The position numbers were made by a program, and so were the translations under genes. A stretch of 24,088 bases of DNA from contig DDXB01000075.1 in NCBI GenBank assembly GCA_002347405.1, positions 1 through 24,088 on the forward strand, given 5' to 3'. This DNA comes from Rhodocyclaceae bacterium UBA2271 (GTDB lineage Bacteria > Pseudomonadota > Gammaproteobacteria > Burkholderiales > Rhodocyclaceae). The notes beneath the pieces were generated by a model that saw only the letters and a program-made list of their open reading frames with translations, was not told the origin of the DNA and did no database searches. Positions 6,589-14,994 of this stretch are shown here, piece by piece; position 1 is the stretch's first letter, and each line of letters opens with the position of its first letter.

Positions 6589-8956
6589 GCGGTCCGCCTG
6601 GCATTGTCACGCGCCGGTCGGGTGCAATCGGTCTGATCTGGGCATCCTGGACTGGTGCTGGTAACTGAGTTTGAGTGCGAAATAAATCCAGTATGTTGGG
6701 TTCCCTGTCGGGCGCTGGTGCGGGGATGGACTCGGCATAGATCAGTTCGTGGATGGGCGCGCCAGTCGCCGGGTCCCGGCTTTCAACGCGCACCAGGCCA
6801 GCAGGCGCATCCCGATGCATTTCCGGTACGCCTTTCAGCGCGGTTTCCATGTAGCCGATCCAGATCGGCAAGGCGGCAGAACTGCCGGTTTCCCCGCTGC
6901 CCATGCGTTTCGGTTGGTCGAAGCCGATCCAGGCAACACCAACCATTGAGGGTTGGTAGCCGCAAAACCAGGCGTCAACATAATCGTTGGTGGTACCGGT
7001 CTTGCCGGCCAGGTCGGTACGCTTCAGTGCCAGCGCTGCACGCGTGGCCGTGCCGCGCCGCACGACATCCTTCATCATGCTGTCCATTATCCAGGCGTTG
7101 CGCGCATCGATGATGCGCAAGGATTCGTCGCCAGCCAGTGCCGGCGTGGTTTCGGCCAGCACCTTGCCGCTGGCATCAAGGATCTGCTTGACGATGAATG
7201 GCTCGATCTTGTAGCCGCCATTGGCGAAGACGGCATAGGCGTTAAGTTGCTGCCAGGGAGTCACCGCACCGGCGCCGAGGGCGAGCGTGAGGTAAGGGGG
7301 GTTCTTGTCCGCGTCGAACCCGAAGCGGCTGGCGTAGTCCTGGGCATACAGTGGCTTGATGGCGCGGATCAGGCGTATCGAAACCATATTTTTGGATTTC
7401 GCCAAAGCGGTGCGCAGGGTCATCGGACCGTCGTACTTGCCGTCGTAGTTTTTGGGTTCCCAGGCCTGGCTACCGGTTTCTTCCGCCGAAACGGAGAGCG
7501 GTTCGTCCGGCAGAATCGACAAGGGTGTGTAGCCTTTTTCCAGCGCCGCCGAATAAATGAATGGTTTGAAGCTTGAGCCGGGTTGGCGCCAGGCTTGGGT
7601 GACATGGTTGAATTTGCTGCGGCTGAAGTCGAATCCCCCGACCAGGGCGCGCACTGCACCATCGTTCGGATTGGCGGCAACGAAAGCAGCCTCCACCTCT
7701 GGCCACTGGGCGACCTGCCAGCGACCCTTGCTGTCCTGATTCAAGCGCATGATCGCACCGCGGCGCAACCGCTTGTTGGCAGGCGCCTTGTTGTCGAGCA
7801 TGCGCTGGGCGAATTTCAGGCCGGCGCCTTCGACGGTGATGATCTCGCCGCCGGGCAGGTAGGCGCGCAGCTTTTCCGTGGTGGCGTCCAGCACGAGCGC
7901 CAGGCGCAGGTCGTCGGTGTCAGAGAAGTCGTAGAGGAGTTCATCGATCTGCTCGTCATCGTCACCCTTGATCGCCTTCATGTCGACATAGGCTTCGGCA
8001 CCGCGATAGCCATGGCGGCGGTCATAGTCGAGAACGGCCTGACGCAGGCTGCGATAAGCGGCATCCTGCTCCTTGCGGGTCAGGGTGGTAATCACCTTGA
8101 TGCCGGCGCTGTAGGCTTCGTCAGGAAAGGCGGCAACAGCGATCAGGCGTGCCATTTCGGCGGCATAGTCGGCCTTGACTGCGAAGTTGTCGACCTGGCG
8201 TCGCACATGGAGTTGCTGGTCGCGCGCCAGAATGAACTGTGCCTGATCGATGTAGCCGAGCTGCTGCATGCGGCGCAGCACATACTGTTGGCGCAACTGG
8301 GCGCGCTTGGGGTTGGCAACAGGATTGTAGGCCGAGGGCGCTTTTGGCAGTCCCGCAAGCATGGCTGTTTCAGCCACGCCCAGATCCTTGAGTTCCTTGC
8401 CAAAATAGATGCGCGCGGCGGCTGCAAATCCGTAGGCGCGCTGGCCCAGGTAGATCTGGTTGATGTAGATCTGCAAGATTTCATCCTTGCTGAGGTTGTT
8501 CTCGATCTTGAAGGCGAGCATGGCCTCATAAAGCTTGCGGGTGAGTGTTTTCTCCGATGACAGGAAGAAATTGCGCGCGACCTGCATGGTGATGGTCGAC
8601 GCGCCCTGACGCCTGCCGCCGCCGACGAAGTTCGCATAGGCCGCGCGCAGAATGCCCATGGTGTCGATGCCCGGGTGCTGATAAAAACGCTCATCTTCGG
8701 CCGCAAGGATGGCTTGCTTCATGGTCTCGGGGACATCCTGGATGCGAATGAAATGGCGCCGCTCTTCGCCGAACTCGCCAATCAGATGGCCGTCCGCGGT
8801 GTAGATCCGCAAGGGAATCTTGGGGCGGTAGTCGGTCAGAACATCAACCGGGGGCAGGCGCGGATAGGCGAGGACCAGGACGATGCCCAAGAGGGCTATC
8901 ACCGCGAGGGCGGCCCCGGCAAGGAGGGCAAAGGGTAGGAAGATCCAGCGCAACAC
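6548..8956 (-). CDS. mrcA: Penicillin-binding protein 1A (bifunctional peptidoglycan synthase)
   Basis: PBP1A polymerises glycan strands from lipid II and cross-links peptides at the periplasmic face of the inner membrane. The 802 residues show an N-terminal membrane anchor (about 5-30), a GT51 transglycosylase domain with catalytic Glu87 in AEDERFYQHPGID, GGGRRQGASTITMQVARN and IYLGQRAYGFAAAARIYFGK, an OB-like insert (about 320-420) and the transpeptidase with Ser461 in SSFK, SKN at 521-523 and KTG at 652-654. The tail after about 750 is Pro-rich. The start is GTG (8956-8954); no upstream ATG exists before an in-frame stop, though TTG at the next codon is an alternative. It is divergent from the pilMNOPQ run, an arrangement conserved in many beta- and gammaproteobacteria. 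Confidence 0.97.
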   Translation of the reverse strand: MLRWIFLPFALLAGAALAVIALLGIVLVLAYPRLPPVDVLTDYRPKIPLRIYTADGHLIGEFGEERRHFIRIQDVPETMKQAILAAEDERFYQHPGIDTMGILRAAYANFVGGGRRQGASTITMQVARNFFLSSEKTLTRKLYEAMLAFKIENNLSKDEILQIYINQIYLGQRAYGFAAAARIYFGKELKDLGVAETAMLAGLPKAPSAYNPVANPKRAQLRQQYVLRRMQQLGYIDQAQFILARDQQLHVRRQVDNFAVKADYAAEMARLIAVAAFPDEAYSAGIKVITTLTRKEQDAAYRSLRQAVLDYDRRHGYRGAEAYVDMKAIKGDDDEQIDELLYDFSDTDDLRLALVLDATTEKLRAYLPGGEIITVEGAGLKFAQRMLDNKAPANKRLRRGAIMRLNQDSKGRWQVAQWPEVEAAFVAANPNDGAVRALVGGFDFSRSKFNHVTQAWRQPGSSFKPFIYSAALEKGYTPLSILPDEPLSVSAEETGSQAWEPKNYDGKYDGPMTLRTALAKSKNMVSIRLIRAIKPLYAQDYASRFGFDADKNPPYLTLALGAGAVTPWQQLNAYAVFANGGYKIEPFIVKQILDASGKVLAETTPALAGDESLRIIDARNAWIMDSMMKDVVRRGTATRAALALKRTDLAGKTGTTNDYVDAWFCGYQPSMVGVAWIGFDQPKRMGSGETGSSAALPIWIGYMETALKGVPEMHRDAPAGLVRVESRDPATGAPIHELIYAESIPAPAPDREPNILDLFRTQTQLPAPVQDAQIRPIAPDRRVTMPGGPPTNPAEGSRPPAR

Positions 8957-9006
8957 GATATAGGGCAGACGAACGAGAGGGAAGTGGCCGAATCGACGAG
9001 GGGGAG

Positions 9007-9012
9007 ATTATA
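9007..9012 (-). promoter_or_regulatory. Candidate -10 box for mrcA
   Basis: Read on the minus strand this is a perfect TATAAT, about 50 bp upstream of the mrcA GTG. No good -35 hexamer lies 16-18 bp further upstream (about 9029-9036 gives only CAAAGC-like sequence), so an activator or an extended element would be needed. Confidence 0.35.
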
Positions 9013-9176
9013 GTCCAGTGATATGAGGTGCTTTGGCACCGACATGATCAGCAGCCTGACCTTCACTAATGCCAGCTTTCAACCCGCCAGGGGGTGAGTA
9101 GGCTCGACCGTTCCCGCAAGTGTTGCGAAGATGCTGATCAATTGGGTATTTTGGCCCTTCGCCTAAAAGAATTGTC

Positions 9177-9205
9177 TTTACAGCCGATATAGTTGCTGCT
9201 AGCAT
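9177..9205 (+). promoter_or_regulatory. Candidate sigma-70 promoter for pilMNOPQ
   Basis: TTTACA (9177-9182, five of six matches to the -35 consensus) is separated by exactly 17 bp from TAGCAT (9200-9205, four of six matches to the -10 consensus). Transcription would start near 9212, giving a leader of about 46 nt before the pilM TTG at 9258. The reading is by eye only. Confidence 0.4.
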
Positions 9206-9257
9206 CTGAAGTGAATTGTCAGATTATGTTGTAACACTCTGAAAATAAAGGATTATC

Positions 9258-10337
9258 TTGGATATCGACCTTTCGATACTCAACCCAAAGGCGCGCTCAC
9301 TCGTTGGGCTGAACATCAGTTCCTCTGCGGTCAAGATGGTAGAACTGTCGGGCAGCCGGACAGGCGGCTACCAGTTGGAATGTTACGCCATCGAGCCTAT
9401 GCCGGAGGGTGCGGTGGTGGATGGCAACATCGCCAACCTCGACGGGGTCGCTGATACGATAGACCGTTGCTGGAGAAGGCTTGGGACGCCGACCAAGTAT
9501 GTCGCCATGGCATTGCCCGCGGCCGCAGTGATCTCCAAGAAAATCATCTTGCCTGCCGGTCTGCGCGACTCCGACATGGAAGTGCAGGTGGAGTCGGAAG
9601 CCAATCAGTACATCCCGTTCACGCTTGAAGAGGTGAATCTTGATTTTCAGGTGATTGGCCCCGCGCCTTCCAGTGCCGACGAGGTTGAGGTGTTGATTGC
9701 CGCTTCCCGCAAGGAGGGCGTCGAGGATCGGGTGGCCTGTGCCGAGGCAGCAAAACTCAAGCCCGTGGTGATGGATGTGGAATCCTACGCATCGCTTGCT
9801 GCATTCGAGTTGGTGCGAGAACAGATATCAGGCGATGTCGAAGAGATGGTGTTTGCCCTGATTGATGTTGGCGCCAGCGCAATGAAAGTCGCCATGATCA
9901 AGGGCGATCAGCAGATTTATAACCGCGAACAAGCTTTTGGCGGTAACCAGCTAACCCAGGATATGGTGCGCGCCTATGGGATGAGCCATGAAGAGGCAGA
10001 AAACCTCAAGCGTACCGGCCCGATGCCGGACAATTACGAAACGGAAATACTGCGGCCATTTCTTGATAATCTGGCCTTGGAGGTGTCGCGCGCCTTGCAA
10101 TTTTTCTTTACCTCCACCCAGTTCAATGATGTTCACCACATTATCCTGACGGGAGGCGGCGCCTTGCTGCCGGGTATTGCAGAGGTTATCGCCGATCGAA
10201 CACAGATCAATGTGGTCCTGGCGAATCCCTTTGCACAGATGAAACTATCCCAACGTGTCAGGGCAAAACACCTGCTGTCTGACGCCCCCTCGTTGATGGT
10301 GGCGTGCGGGTTGGCATTGCGGAGGTTCGATCAATGA
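9258..10337 (+). CDS. pilM: Type IV pilus assembly ATPase-like protein PilM
   Basis: PilM is a cytoplasmic actin-like protein that binds the N-terminal INLLP peptide of PilN and connects the pilus motor with the PilNOP alignment complex. The 359 residues show the family blocks: phosphate-1 region GLNISSSAVKMVEL (17-30), the EANQYIPF segment, phosphate-2 LIDVGASAMKVAM and the adenosine motif LTGGGALLPGI. Residue 19 is Asn, where Asp or Glu is usual in this block. The start is TTG at 9258, chosen because AAAGGA (9247-9252) lies 5 bp upstream and the encoded N-terminus (MDIDLSILNPKARSLVGL) has the expected length. The stop overlaps the pilN ATG as ATGA. Confidence 0.96.
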   Translation: MDIDLSILNPKARSLVGLNISSSAVKMVELSGSRTGGYQLECYAIEPMPEGAVVDGNIANLDGVADTIDRCWRRLGTPTKYVAMALPAAAVISKKIILPAGLRDSDMEVQVESEANQYIPFTLEEVNLDFQVIGPAPSSADEVEVLIAASRKEGVEDRVACAEAAKLKPVVMDVESYASLAAFELVREQISGDVEEMVFALIDVGASAMKVAMIKGDQQIYNREQAFGGNQLTQDMVRAYGMSHEEAENLKRTGPMPDNYETEILRPFLDNLALEVSRALQFFFTSTQFNDVHHIILTGGGALLPGIAEVIADRTQINVVLANPFAQMKLSQRVRAKHLLSDAPSLMVACGLALRRFDQ

Positions 10338-10924
10338 TCCGCATCAACCTGCTCCCGCACCGGGAGGCAAAACGCAAGGCTTCGCGCCAGCAATTTTATG
10401 CCCTCTCAGGCTTGGTAAGTGTTTTGGCAGGCGTGATCTGGTTTGCCGGATTTACGTACATCAACGCCCAGATTGACAGGCAATCCGAAAAGAATTCGTT
10501 CCTGAAAAAAGAAATCGCCGGGCTCGACAAGCAAATTGAGGAAATCAAGAAACTCAGGGAGCAAACGGAAGCCCTGCTGGCCAGAAAGCAGGTCATCGAG
10601 GCATTACAAGCCAATCGGTCTGAGACTGTGCATCTGTTCAATGAGCTTGCCCGGCAATTGCCAGCCGGGGTCTATCTGCGTTCGATCAAGCAGGACAAGC
10701 AAAAAATCACCCTGATCGGCCATGCCCAATCGAATGCCCGTGTCTCGACACTGATGAACAATCTGGATAGCTCCCCGGTACTCGAGCGTCCCGAACTCAT
10801 CCAGATCAAGGCGATCCAGGTCGGCAAGCGGCGCATGAACGAATTTAACCTGAATATTTACTTATCGCGACATACTACCGGCGATACTGGCAAGGGCACC
10901 AAAAAACCGGGAGGCAAGCCATGA
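10334..10924 (+). CDS. pilN: Type IV pilus inner-membrane assembly protein PilN
   Basis: PilN is a bitopic inner-membrane protein that binds PilM through its cytoplasmic N-terminus and pairs with PilO in the periplasm. The 196-residue product starts with the diagnostic MIRINLLPHRE, followed by a Lys/Arg-rich segment, one membrane helix (about 22-43), a charged coiled coil (about 46-88) and a small ferredoxin-like periplasmic domain (LPAGVYLRSIKQDKQKITL and onward). I chose ATG at 10334, not an upstream GTG at 10304, because the INLLP motif must sit at the extreme N-terminus, GGAGG lies 8 bp upstream (10321-10325) and the start overlaps the pilM stop by 4 bp. The Gly/Lys-rich tail is probably unstructured. 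Confidence 0.96.
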   Translation: MIRINLLPHREAKRKASRQQFYALSGLVSVLAGVIWFAGFTYINAQIDRQSEKNSFLKKEIAGLDKQIEEIKKLREQTEALLARKQVIEALQANRSETVHLFNELARQLPAGVYLRSIKQDKQKITLIGHAQSNARVSTLMNNLDSSPVLERPELIQIKAIQVGKRRMNEFNLNIYLSRHTTGDTGKGTKKPGGKP

Positions 10925-11619
10925 AAAAGCCGAATATGCCGACCTTGCCAAAAATAAACATGCCCAAGGTGGATTTCAGGCAGATCGCCGACGACTTCAA
11001 GTCACTCGATCCCAAGGATCCGGGTGCATGGCCATTGGTGCCACGCATCATCATTCTGACGGGTATGTTCTTTGGTTTGCTGGCTGCGGCGGCCTGGTTC
11101 GGCTGGAGCGCACAGAACGAAGAGCTTGAGTTCAAGTTTCAGGAAGAAACCAAGTTAAAAGGTGAGTGGCTCAGCAAGAAGCAGCAGGCGATCAATCTTG
11201 ACGAACATATCAACCAACTGGCAGAAATCGAGCGTTCGTTCGGTGCGTTGCTCAAGCAGTTACCCAATGCTTCCGAGATGGAGTCACTCCTGATTGACAT
11301 CAATCAGGCGGGCTTGGGACGCGGCCTCCAGTTCGAACTCTTCAAGCCGGGAACCGAGGCGTCAAGGGATTTCTATGCTGAATTGCCGATCACACTCAAC
11401 GTTACTGGCTCATATCATGATTTTGGTGCGTTCGCCGGCGACATCGCTAAGCTGTCCCGTATTGTTACCTTGAATGACATCAATATGGCGCCCGCGGGCA
11501 AGTCGGGAGAAGCCCTGATGCTGGTGGCCACGGCAAAGACTTTTCGCTACTTGGACGAAGCTGAGGTTGCCGAACAGAAGCGGAAAGAACGGGAGAGAAC
11601 CAAGGGGGCGAAGAAATGA
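10921..11619 (+). CDS. pilO: Type IV pilus inner-membrane assembly protein PilO
   Basis: PilO forms a periplasmic heterodimer with PilN and contacts PilP. The 232 residues have a cytoplasmic N-terminal stretch of about 40 residues rich in Pro, Met and Lys, one membrane helix (about 41-62), a coiled coil (about 66-110) and the PilO core with LLIDINQAGLGRGLQFELFKPG and LPITLNVTGSYHDFGAFAGDIAKLSRIVTLNDI. GGGAGG (10909-10914) sits 6 bp before the ATG, which overlaps the pilN stop by 4 bp. The Lys/Arg/Glu-rich C-terminus overlaps the pilP start by 4 bp. Length and motif order are normal for betaproteobacteria. Confidence 0.96.
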   Translation: MKKPNMPTLPKINMPKVDFRQIADDFKSLDPKDPGAWPLVPRIIILTGMFFGLLAAAAWFGWSAQNEELEFKFQEETKLKGEWLSKKQQAINLDEHINQLAEIERSFGALLKQLPNASEMESLLIDINQAGLGRGLQFELFKPGTEASRDFYAELPITLNVTGSYHDFGAFAGDIAKLSRIVTLNDINMAPAGKSGEALMLVATAKTFRYLDEAEVAEQKRKERERTKGAKK

Positions 11620-12170
11620 AGGTACTCAACTCCTTGACGATCATGATCTTCACGCTACTTCTCGTCGGTTGTGGCGAGGGTGAGCACGATGACATCAGGA
11701 AGTGGATGGCCGAGTCATCTCGCGATCTACGCGGACGTGTTCCGCCGCTACCGGAACTGAAGCCCTTTCCCATTGTTGCTTATGAAGCCCATGATCAGAT
11801 GGACCCGTTCAGCGCTAACCGTGTCGAGCCGGAAAAAAGGGAAGGCGGCGGCGGGGCAAAGCCCGACTTTGACCGGCCGCGTGAGCAACTGGAGAACTTT
11901 CCGCTGGAAACCATTCAATTCATTGGCGTCGTGACTAAAACCAAGAGCAAGGTCAGGTACGTGCTGGCGCAAGTCGACGGGGTTGTTTACCAGGCTACGA
12001 AAGGGAACTATATGGGCCAGAACTTTGGCCGCATCACCGAGGTGACTGATACGGAAATCATCCTCAAGGAATTAGTACAGGATCCAAGTGGCCAGACTAC
12101 CGACTGGGTAGAAAGGCGGATGACCCTTCAATTGCAGGAAGGGGCGCAAGGCAAGGAGGGCGGCAAATGA
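11616..12170 (+). CDS. pilP: Type IV pilus assembly lipoprotein PilP
   Basis: PilP is an inner-membrane-anchored periplasmic lipoprotein that joins the PilNO dimer to the N-terminal domains of the PilQ secretin. The 184-residue product carries a signal peptide (hydrophobic 7-17) with lipobox LVGC and Cys at 19. A flexible segment contains the conserved ending of the N-terminal region (YEAHDQMDPFSANR), then the folded beta-domain with FPLETIQFIGVV, YVLAQVDGVVYQATKGNYMGQNFGRI and EIILKELVQD. It overlaps pilO and pilQ by 4 bp each, so the five pil genes are translationally linked throughout. Confidence 0.96.
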   Translation: MKVLNSLTIMIFTLLLVGCGEGEHDDIRKWMAESSRDLRGRVPPLPELKPFPIVAYEAHDQMDPFSANRVEPEKREGGGGAKPDFDRPREQLENFPLETIQFIGVVTKTKSKVRYVLAQVDGVVYQATKGNYMGQNFGRITEVTDTEIILKELVQDPSGQTTDWVERRMTLQLQEGAQGKEGGK

Positions 12171-14425
12171 AATTCATGCGTATCTTGATGTGTTTTGCTG
12201 CGCTGCTGGCGGGCAATTCGGCTGTTCTGGCACTGAATAGCCAGAATCCTACTGTTGCCAAACCCAACGTTATTGAAAGTCTTGCGGTCAGCAAGGCTGG
12301 CGGCAACACCGTTCTGAAAGTCAGTTTGCGGGAGACGCTGGCCGCTACACCGGCCAATTTCGTAATCACCAACCCCGCACGAATAGTCTTTGATTTCCCC
12401 GCGACCGATAATGGCCTGGGTTACAACAACAAGACGATCAATGAAGGTGGTTTGCGAAGCTTCAGCGTTGTCCAGGCGGGTGACCGGTCACGGCTTGTGC
12501 TTAACCTTGACAGGATATCCAGATTTGATACGCGCCAGGAAGGGAAATTCCTCCTCATTACTTTGCTGGACGAAGGTTCCGCCGCCGCAGGCAGTACAGC
12601 TACCCCGGTACAACATTTTGCCCCTAGCGGCAAGGACACAACGAACAGCATTCGCGATATTCAATTTCGGCGCAACAAGGATGGTTCGGGGGTTGTTCTT
12701 GTTGATCTGTCAACAAGTGAATCTGGCATAGATGTCAGGCAAAAAGGATCCAATCTTCTAATTTCATTCAAAAAAACCAGATTGCCCGATACGCTGCGCA
12801 GGCGACTTGACGTGGTCGACTTCGCTACTCCGGTCACTGCGGTTAATACCCGAACGGAAGGTGATGATGTCAATATAGAAATTGTTCCACGCGGGTTGTG
12901 GGAGCACACCGCCTACCAAAGCGATGCCCAGTTCATTGTTGAGGTTCGTCCTGTCAAGGAAGATGCAAACAAACTGTTCCAGGGCTCCCGCAAAGGTTAC
13001 CAGGGCGATGCGATTTCACTGAATTTCCAGAACATTCCTTTGCGCGAACTGCTGCATGTATTCGCCGACATTACCAACTTCAATATTGTTGTTAGTGACT
13101 CGGTCAGCGGAAACGTTTCCCTGCGCCTGAATGATGTGCCGTGGGACCAGGCATTGGAAATTGTCTTGCAGCAAAAAAATCTGGCCATGCGGAAAAGTGG
13201 CAGCGTGCTCTGGATTGCGCCACAAGATGAACTTGCTGCGCGCGATGAACAACTGGTAAGGACGCGCGAGTCTGCCTTTGCAGCGGATCCGCCACGGCTT
13301 GAACTGTTCCAGTTGAATTACATGAAGGCGGAAGATTTCGTCGCCATGATCTCTGTCGGGGCAGCGTCAGGTGCGGCGGGTGGCGGCGGCGAAAAGGCCG
13401 GAATCAAGGCAGCCTCCAATTTCCTTTCGCCGGTTGGCAATGTCACGATAGACAAAAGAACCAACCAAGTATTTATTTACGATATACCGACCAAGTTGGA
13501 CCTGATTGGTACCTTGCTGAAGCAAATCGACCGTCCGGTGCGACAAGTATTGATCGAGGCCAGGATTGTCGAGGCCGACACCAACTTTTCCAAGCAACTG
13601 GGCGTCAGAATTGGCGGACATGACCATCAGGGCCTGAATGTCGGACATAAAGTGCTTGGCCAGGATGGACTGAGGTTTGGCTTGGCCGCGTCAACGAAAG
13701 ACGCCTACGCCCACTTGCCGGAATTTGGCCGGTATCCGGCTACGGCAATTGTTACCAACGTCGATCAGACAACAGGCCAGATAACGTACACGCGAGAGGT
13801 GCCTACCCCGGTGTTGGCGGATAGCCAGTTTGCCAACAACCCGATTACTGCCACCCCAGCTGGTCAATTTGCCTTGACTTTATTCAATAGCGCGAAGACG
13901 CAATTGCTGACCCTTGAATTACAAGCGCTTGAAGCTGACGGCAAGGGTAAAACAATCTCCAGCCCACGCATAATGACCATGGACCAGATGGAGGCGACCA
14001 TCCAGCAAGGTGTCAGGATTCCGTACCAGATTGCGACCGCATCCGGGGCGACCTCCATCGCCTGGCAGGATGCCGCCCTGTCATTGAAAGTCAAGCCGCA
14101 CATTACGCCTGACGGGCGCGTGATGATGAAACTGGTTATAACGAAAAACTCGATTGATCTGACGCGAGCGTCGAGTGCCTTCATTCCTCCGACCATCAAA
14201 ACGCAGGAAACCATCTCTGACGTTCTGGTTGAGAATGGTGGCACGGTCGTTATTGGCGGTATCTTCAAGCAGGATGAATTTGAAAGCACCCAGCGAGTGC
14301 CGTTTCTTGGTGACCTCCCCTACGTCGGTTTTCTGTTCAAGACCAAGCAAAAATCCGACAATCGAGTTGAGGTGCTTATCATGATCACCCCAAAAATCAT
14401 GGACGATGCTGTCGCTCTGAGGTGA
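12167..14425 (+). CDS. pilQ: Type IV pilus outer-membrane secretin PilQ
   Basis: PilQ forms the outer-membrane ring through which the pilus fibre passes. The 752 residues start with a Sec signal peptide (cleavage likely near residue 23). Two AMIN domains follow (about 37-135 and about 160-265), which bind peptidoglycan. Next come the STN/N0 domain (about 285-360, with FADITNFNIVVSDSVSGNVSL), an N1 domain with a Gly/Ala-rich loop near 400-415, and the secretin domain (VRQVLIEARIVEADTNFSKQLG to the end, including ISSPRIMTMD and VENGGTVVIGGIF). AGGAGG lies 7 bp before the ATG (12154-12159), the best ribosome site of the run, which fits the need for many copies per pilus. Confidence 0.97.
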   Translation: MKFMRILMCFAALLAGNSAVLALNSQNPTVAKPNVIESLAVSKAGGNTVLKVSLRETLAATPANFVITNPARIVFDFPATDNGLGYNNKTINEGGLRSFSVVQAGDRSRLVLNLDRISRFDTRQEGKFLLITLLDEGSAAAGSTATPVQHFAPSGKDTTNSIRDIQFRRNKDGSGVVLVDLSTSESGIDVRQKGSNLLISFKKTRLPDTLRRRLDVVDFATPVTAVNTRTEGDDVNIEIVPRGLWEHTAYQSDAQFIVEVRPVKEDANKLFQGSRKGYQGDAISLNFQNIPLRELLHVFADITNFNIVVSDSVSGNVSLRLNDVPWDQALEIVLQQKNLAMRKSGSVLWIAPQDELAARDEQLVRTRESAFAADPPRLELFQLNYMKAEDFVAMISVGAASGAAGGGGEKAGIKAASNFLSPVGNVTIDKRTNQVFIYDIPTKLDLIGTLLKQIDRPVRQVLIEARIVEADTNFSKQLGVRIGGHDHQGLNVGHKVLGQDGLRFGLAASTKDAYAHLPEFGRYPATAIVTNVDQTTGQITYTREVPTPVLADSQFANNPITATPAGQFALTLFNSAKTQLLTLELQALEADGKGKTISSPRIMTMDQMEATIQQGVRIPYQIATASGATSIAWQDAALSLKVKPHITPDGRVMMKLVITKNSIDLTRASSAFIPPTIKTQETISDVLVENGGTVVIGGIFKQDEFESTQRVPFLGDLPYVGFLFKTKQKSDNRVEVLIMITPKIMDDAVALR

Positions 14426-14481
14426 TGTTTTCCGCAGTGGCGAGCATTCCGTCGGGCATGACAGGTATTGGGTAATTCGTA

Positions 14482-14994
14482 TTGAGGCAGACCTCGATAT
14501 ACCTCGTCGGCATGATGGGCGCCGGCAAGACAACTGTCGGCAAGCGGCTGTCGAAGTCGATAGGCTGGCAGTTCGTCGACCTTGATCAATACATCGAGAG
14601 TGCCACCGGAGTTTCGGTTGCGACCATCTTCGAAATAGAAGGCGAATCGGGCTTCCGTCAGCGCGAGACGCAAGCCCTCAAACAGTTGGCCACTGCTGGT
14701 AAGATTGTCGTAGCCACAGGTGGTGGGGTTGTGCTTGGCCCGATGAACAGGGCGCGTATGAGTGCTACCGGTGTTGTTGTGTACTTGCGCGCATCTCCAG
14801 CACTACTCTTTGAGCGTACCCGGCACGATAAAAGTCGCCCCCTGCTGCAAGTGGCAGATCCGCTGGCATGTATCTCCGGACTGGTTGAAAGGCGTGACCC
14901 GCTTTACCGGGAGGTGGCCGACATCATCATCGAGGCGAATGCCGGATTGAATAATGCAGTTAACTCCATTGAACGTGCAATGAAATCCTTATGA
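14482..14994 (+). CDS. aroK: Shikimate kinase I
   Basis: AroK phosphorylates shikimate with ATP at the 3-hydroxyl, the fifth step to chorismate. The 170 residues contain the P-loop GMMGAGKTTVG (10-20), the shikimate-binding DLD (33-35), FRQRE (58-62), GGG (80-82), the lid arginine in KSRPLL (R119) and ERRDPLY (R137/R138). The start is TTG at 14482: an in-frame TAA (14473-14475) lies three codons upstream and the next ATG would delete the P-loop region, so no other start fits. The ribosome site is weak. The gene follows pilQ after 56 bp and its stop overlaps aroB by 4 bp; aroK-aroB after pilQ is a conserved order. Confidence 0.95.
   Translation: MRQTSIYLVGMMGAGKTTVGKRLSKSIGWQFVDLDQYIESATGVSVATIFEIEGESGFRQRETQALKQLATAGKIVVATGGGVVLGPMNRARMSATGVVVYLRASPALLFERTRHDKSRPLLQVADPLACISGLVERRDPLYREVADIIIEANAGLNNAVNSIERAMKSL

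Larger units (their letters stand above)
8957..9257. promoter_or_regulatory. Divergent regulatory region between mrcA and pilM
   Basis: This 301-bp gap is more AT-rich than its surroundings and holds no convincing gene. It should carry promoters for both the leftward mrcA and the rightward pilM transcripts (see separate entries). It also contains GGTGC-TTTG-GCACC (9027-9040), a perfect 5-bp stem next to the expected mrcA -35 site, and a perfect 9-base inverted pair TGATCAGCA (9045-9053) / TGCTGATCA (9132-9140) about 80 bp apart. These are possible operator or looping sites but nothing in the sequence identifies a regulator. Confidence 0.6.

Noticed and set aside
9008..9205. A 65-codon minus-strand frame in the mrcA-pilM gap
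   Set aside because: No ribosome site or recognisable protein, and it overlaps candidate promoters in both directions; more likely non-coding.
10304..10333. A longer pilN starting at GTG 10304
   Set aside because: The INLLP motif must be at the extreme N-terminus to bind PilM, and ATG 10334 has GGAGG at 8 bp.
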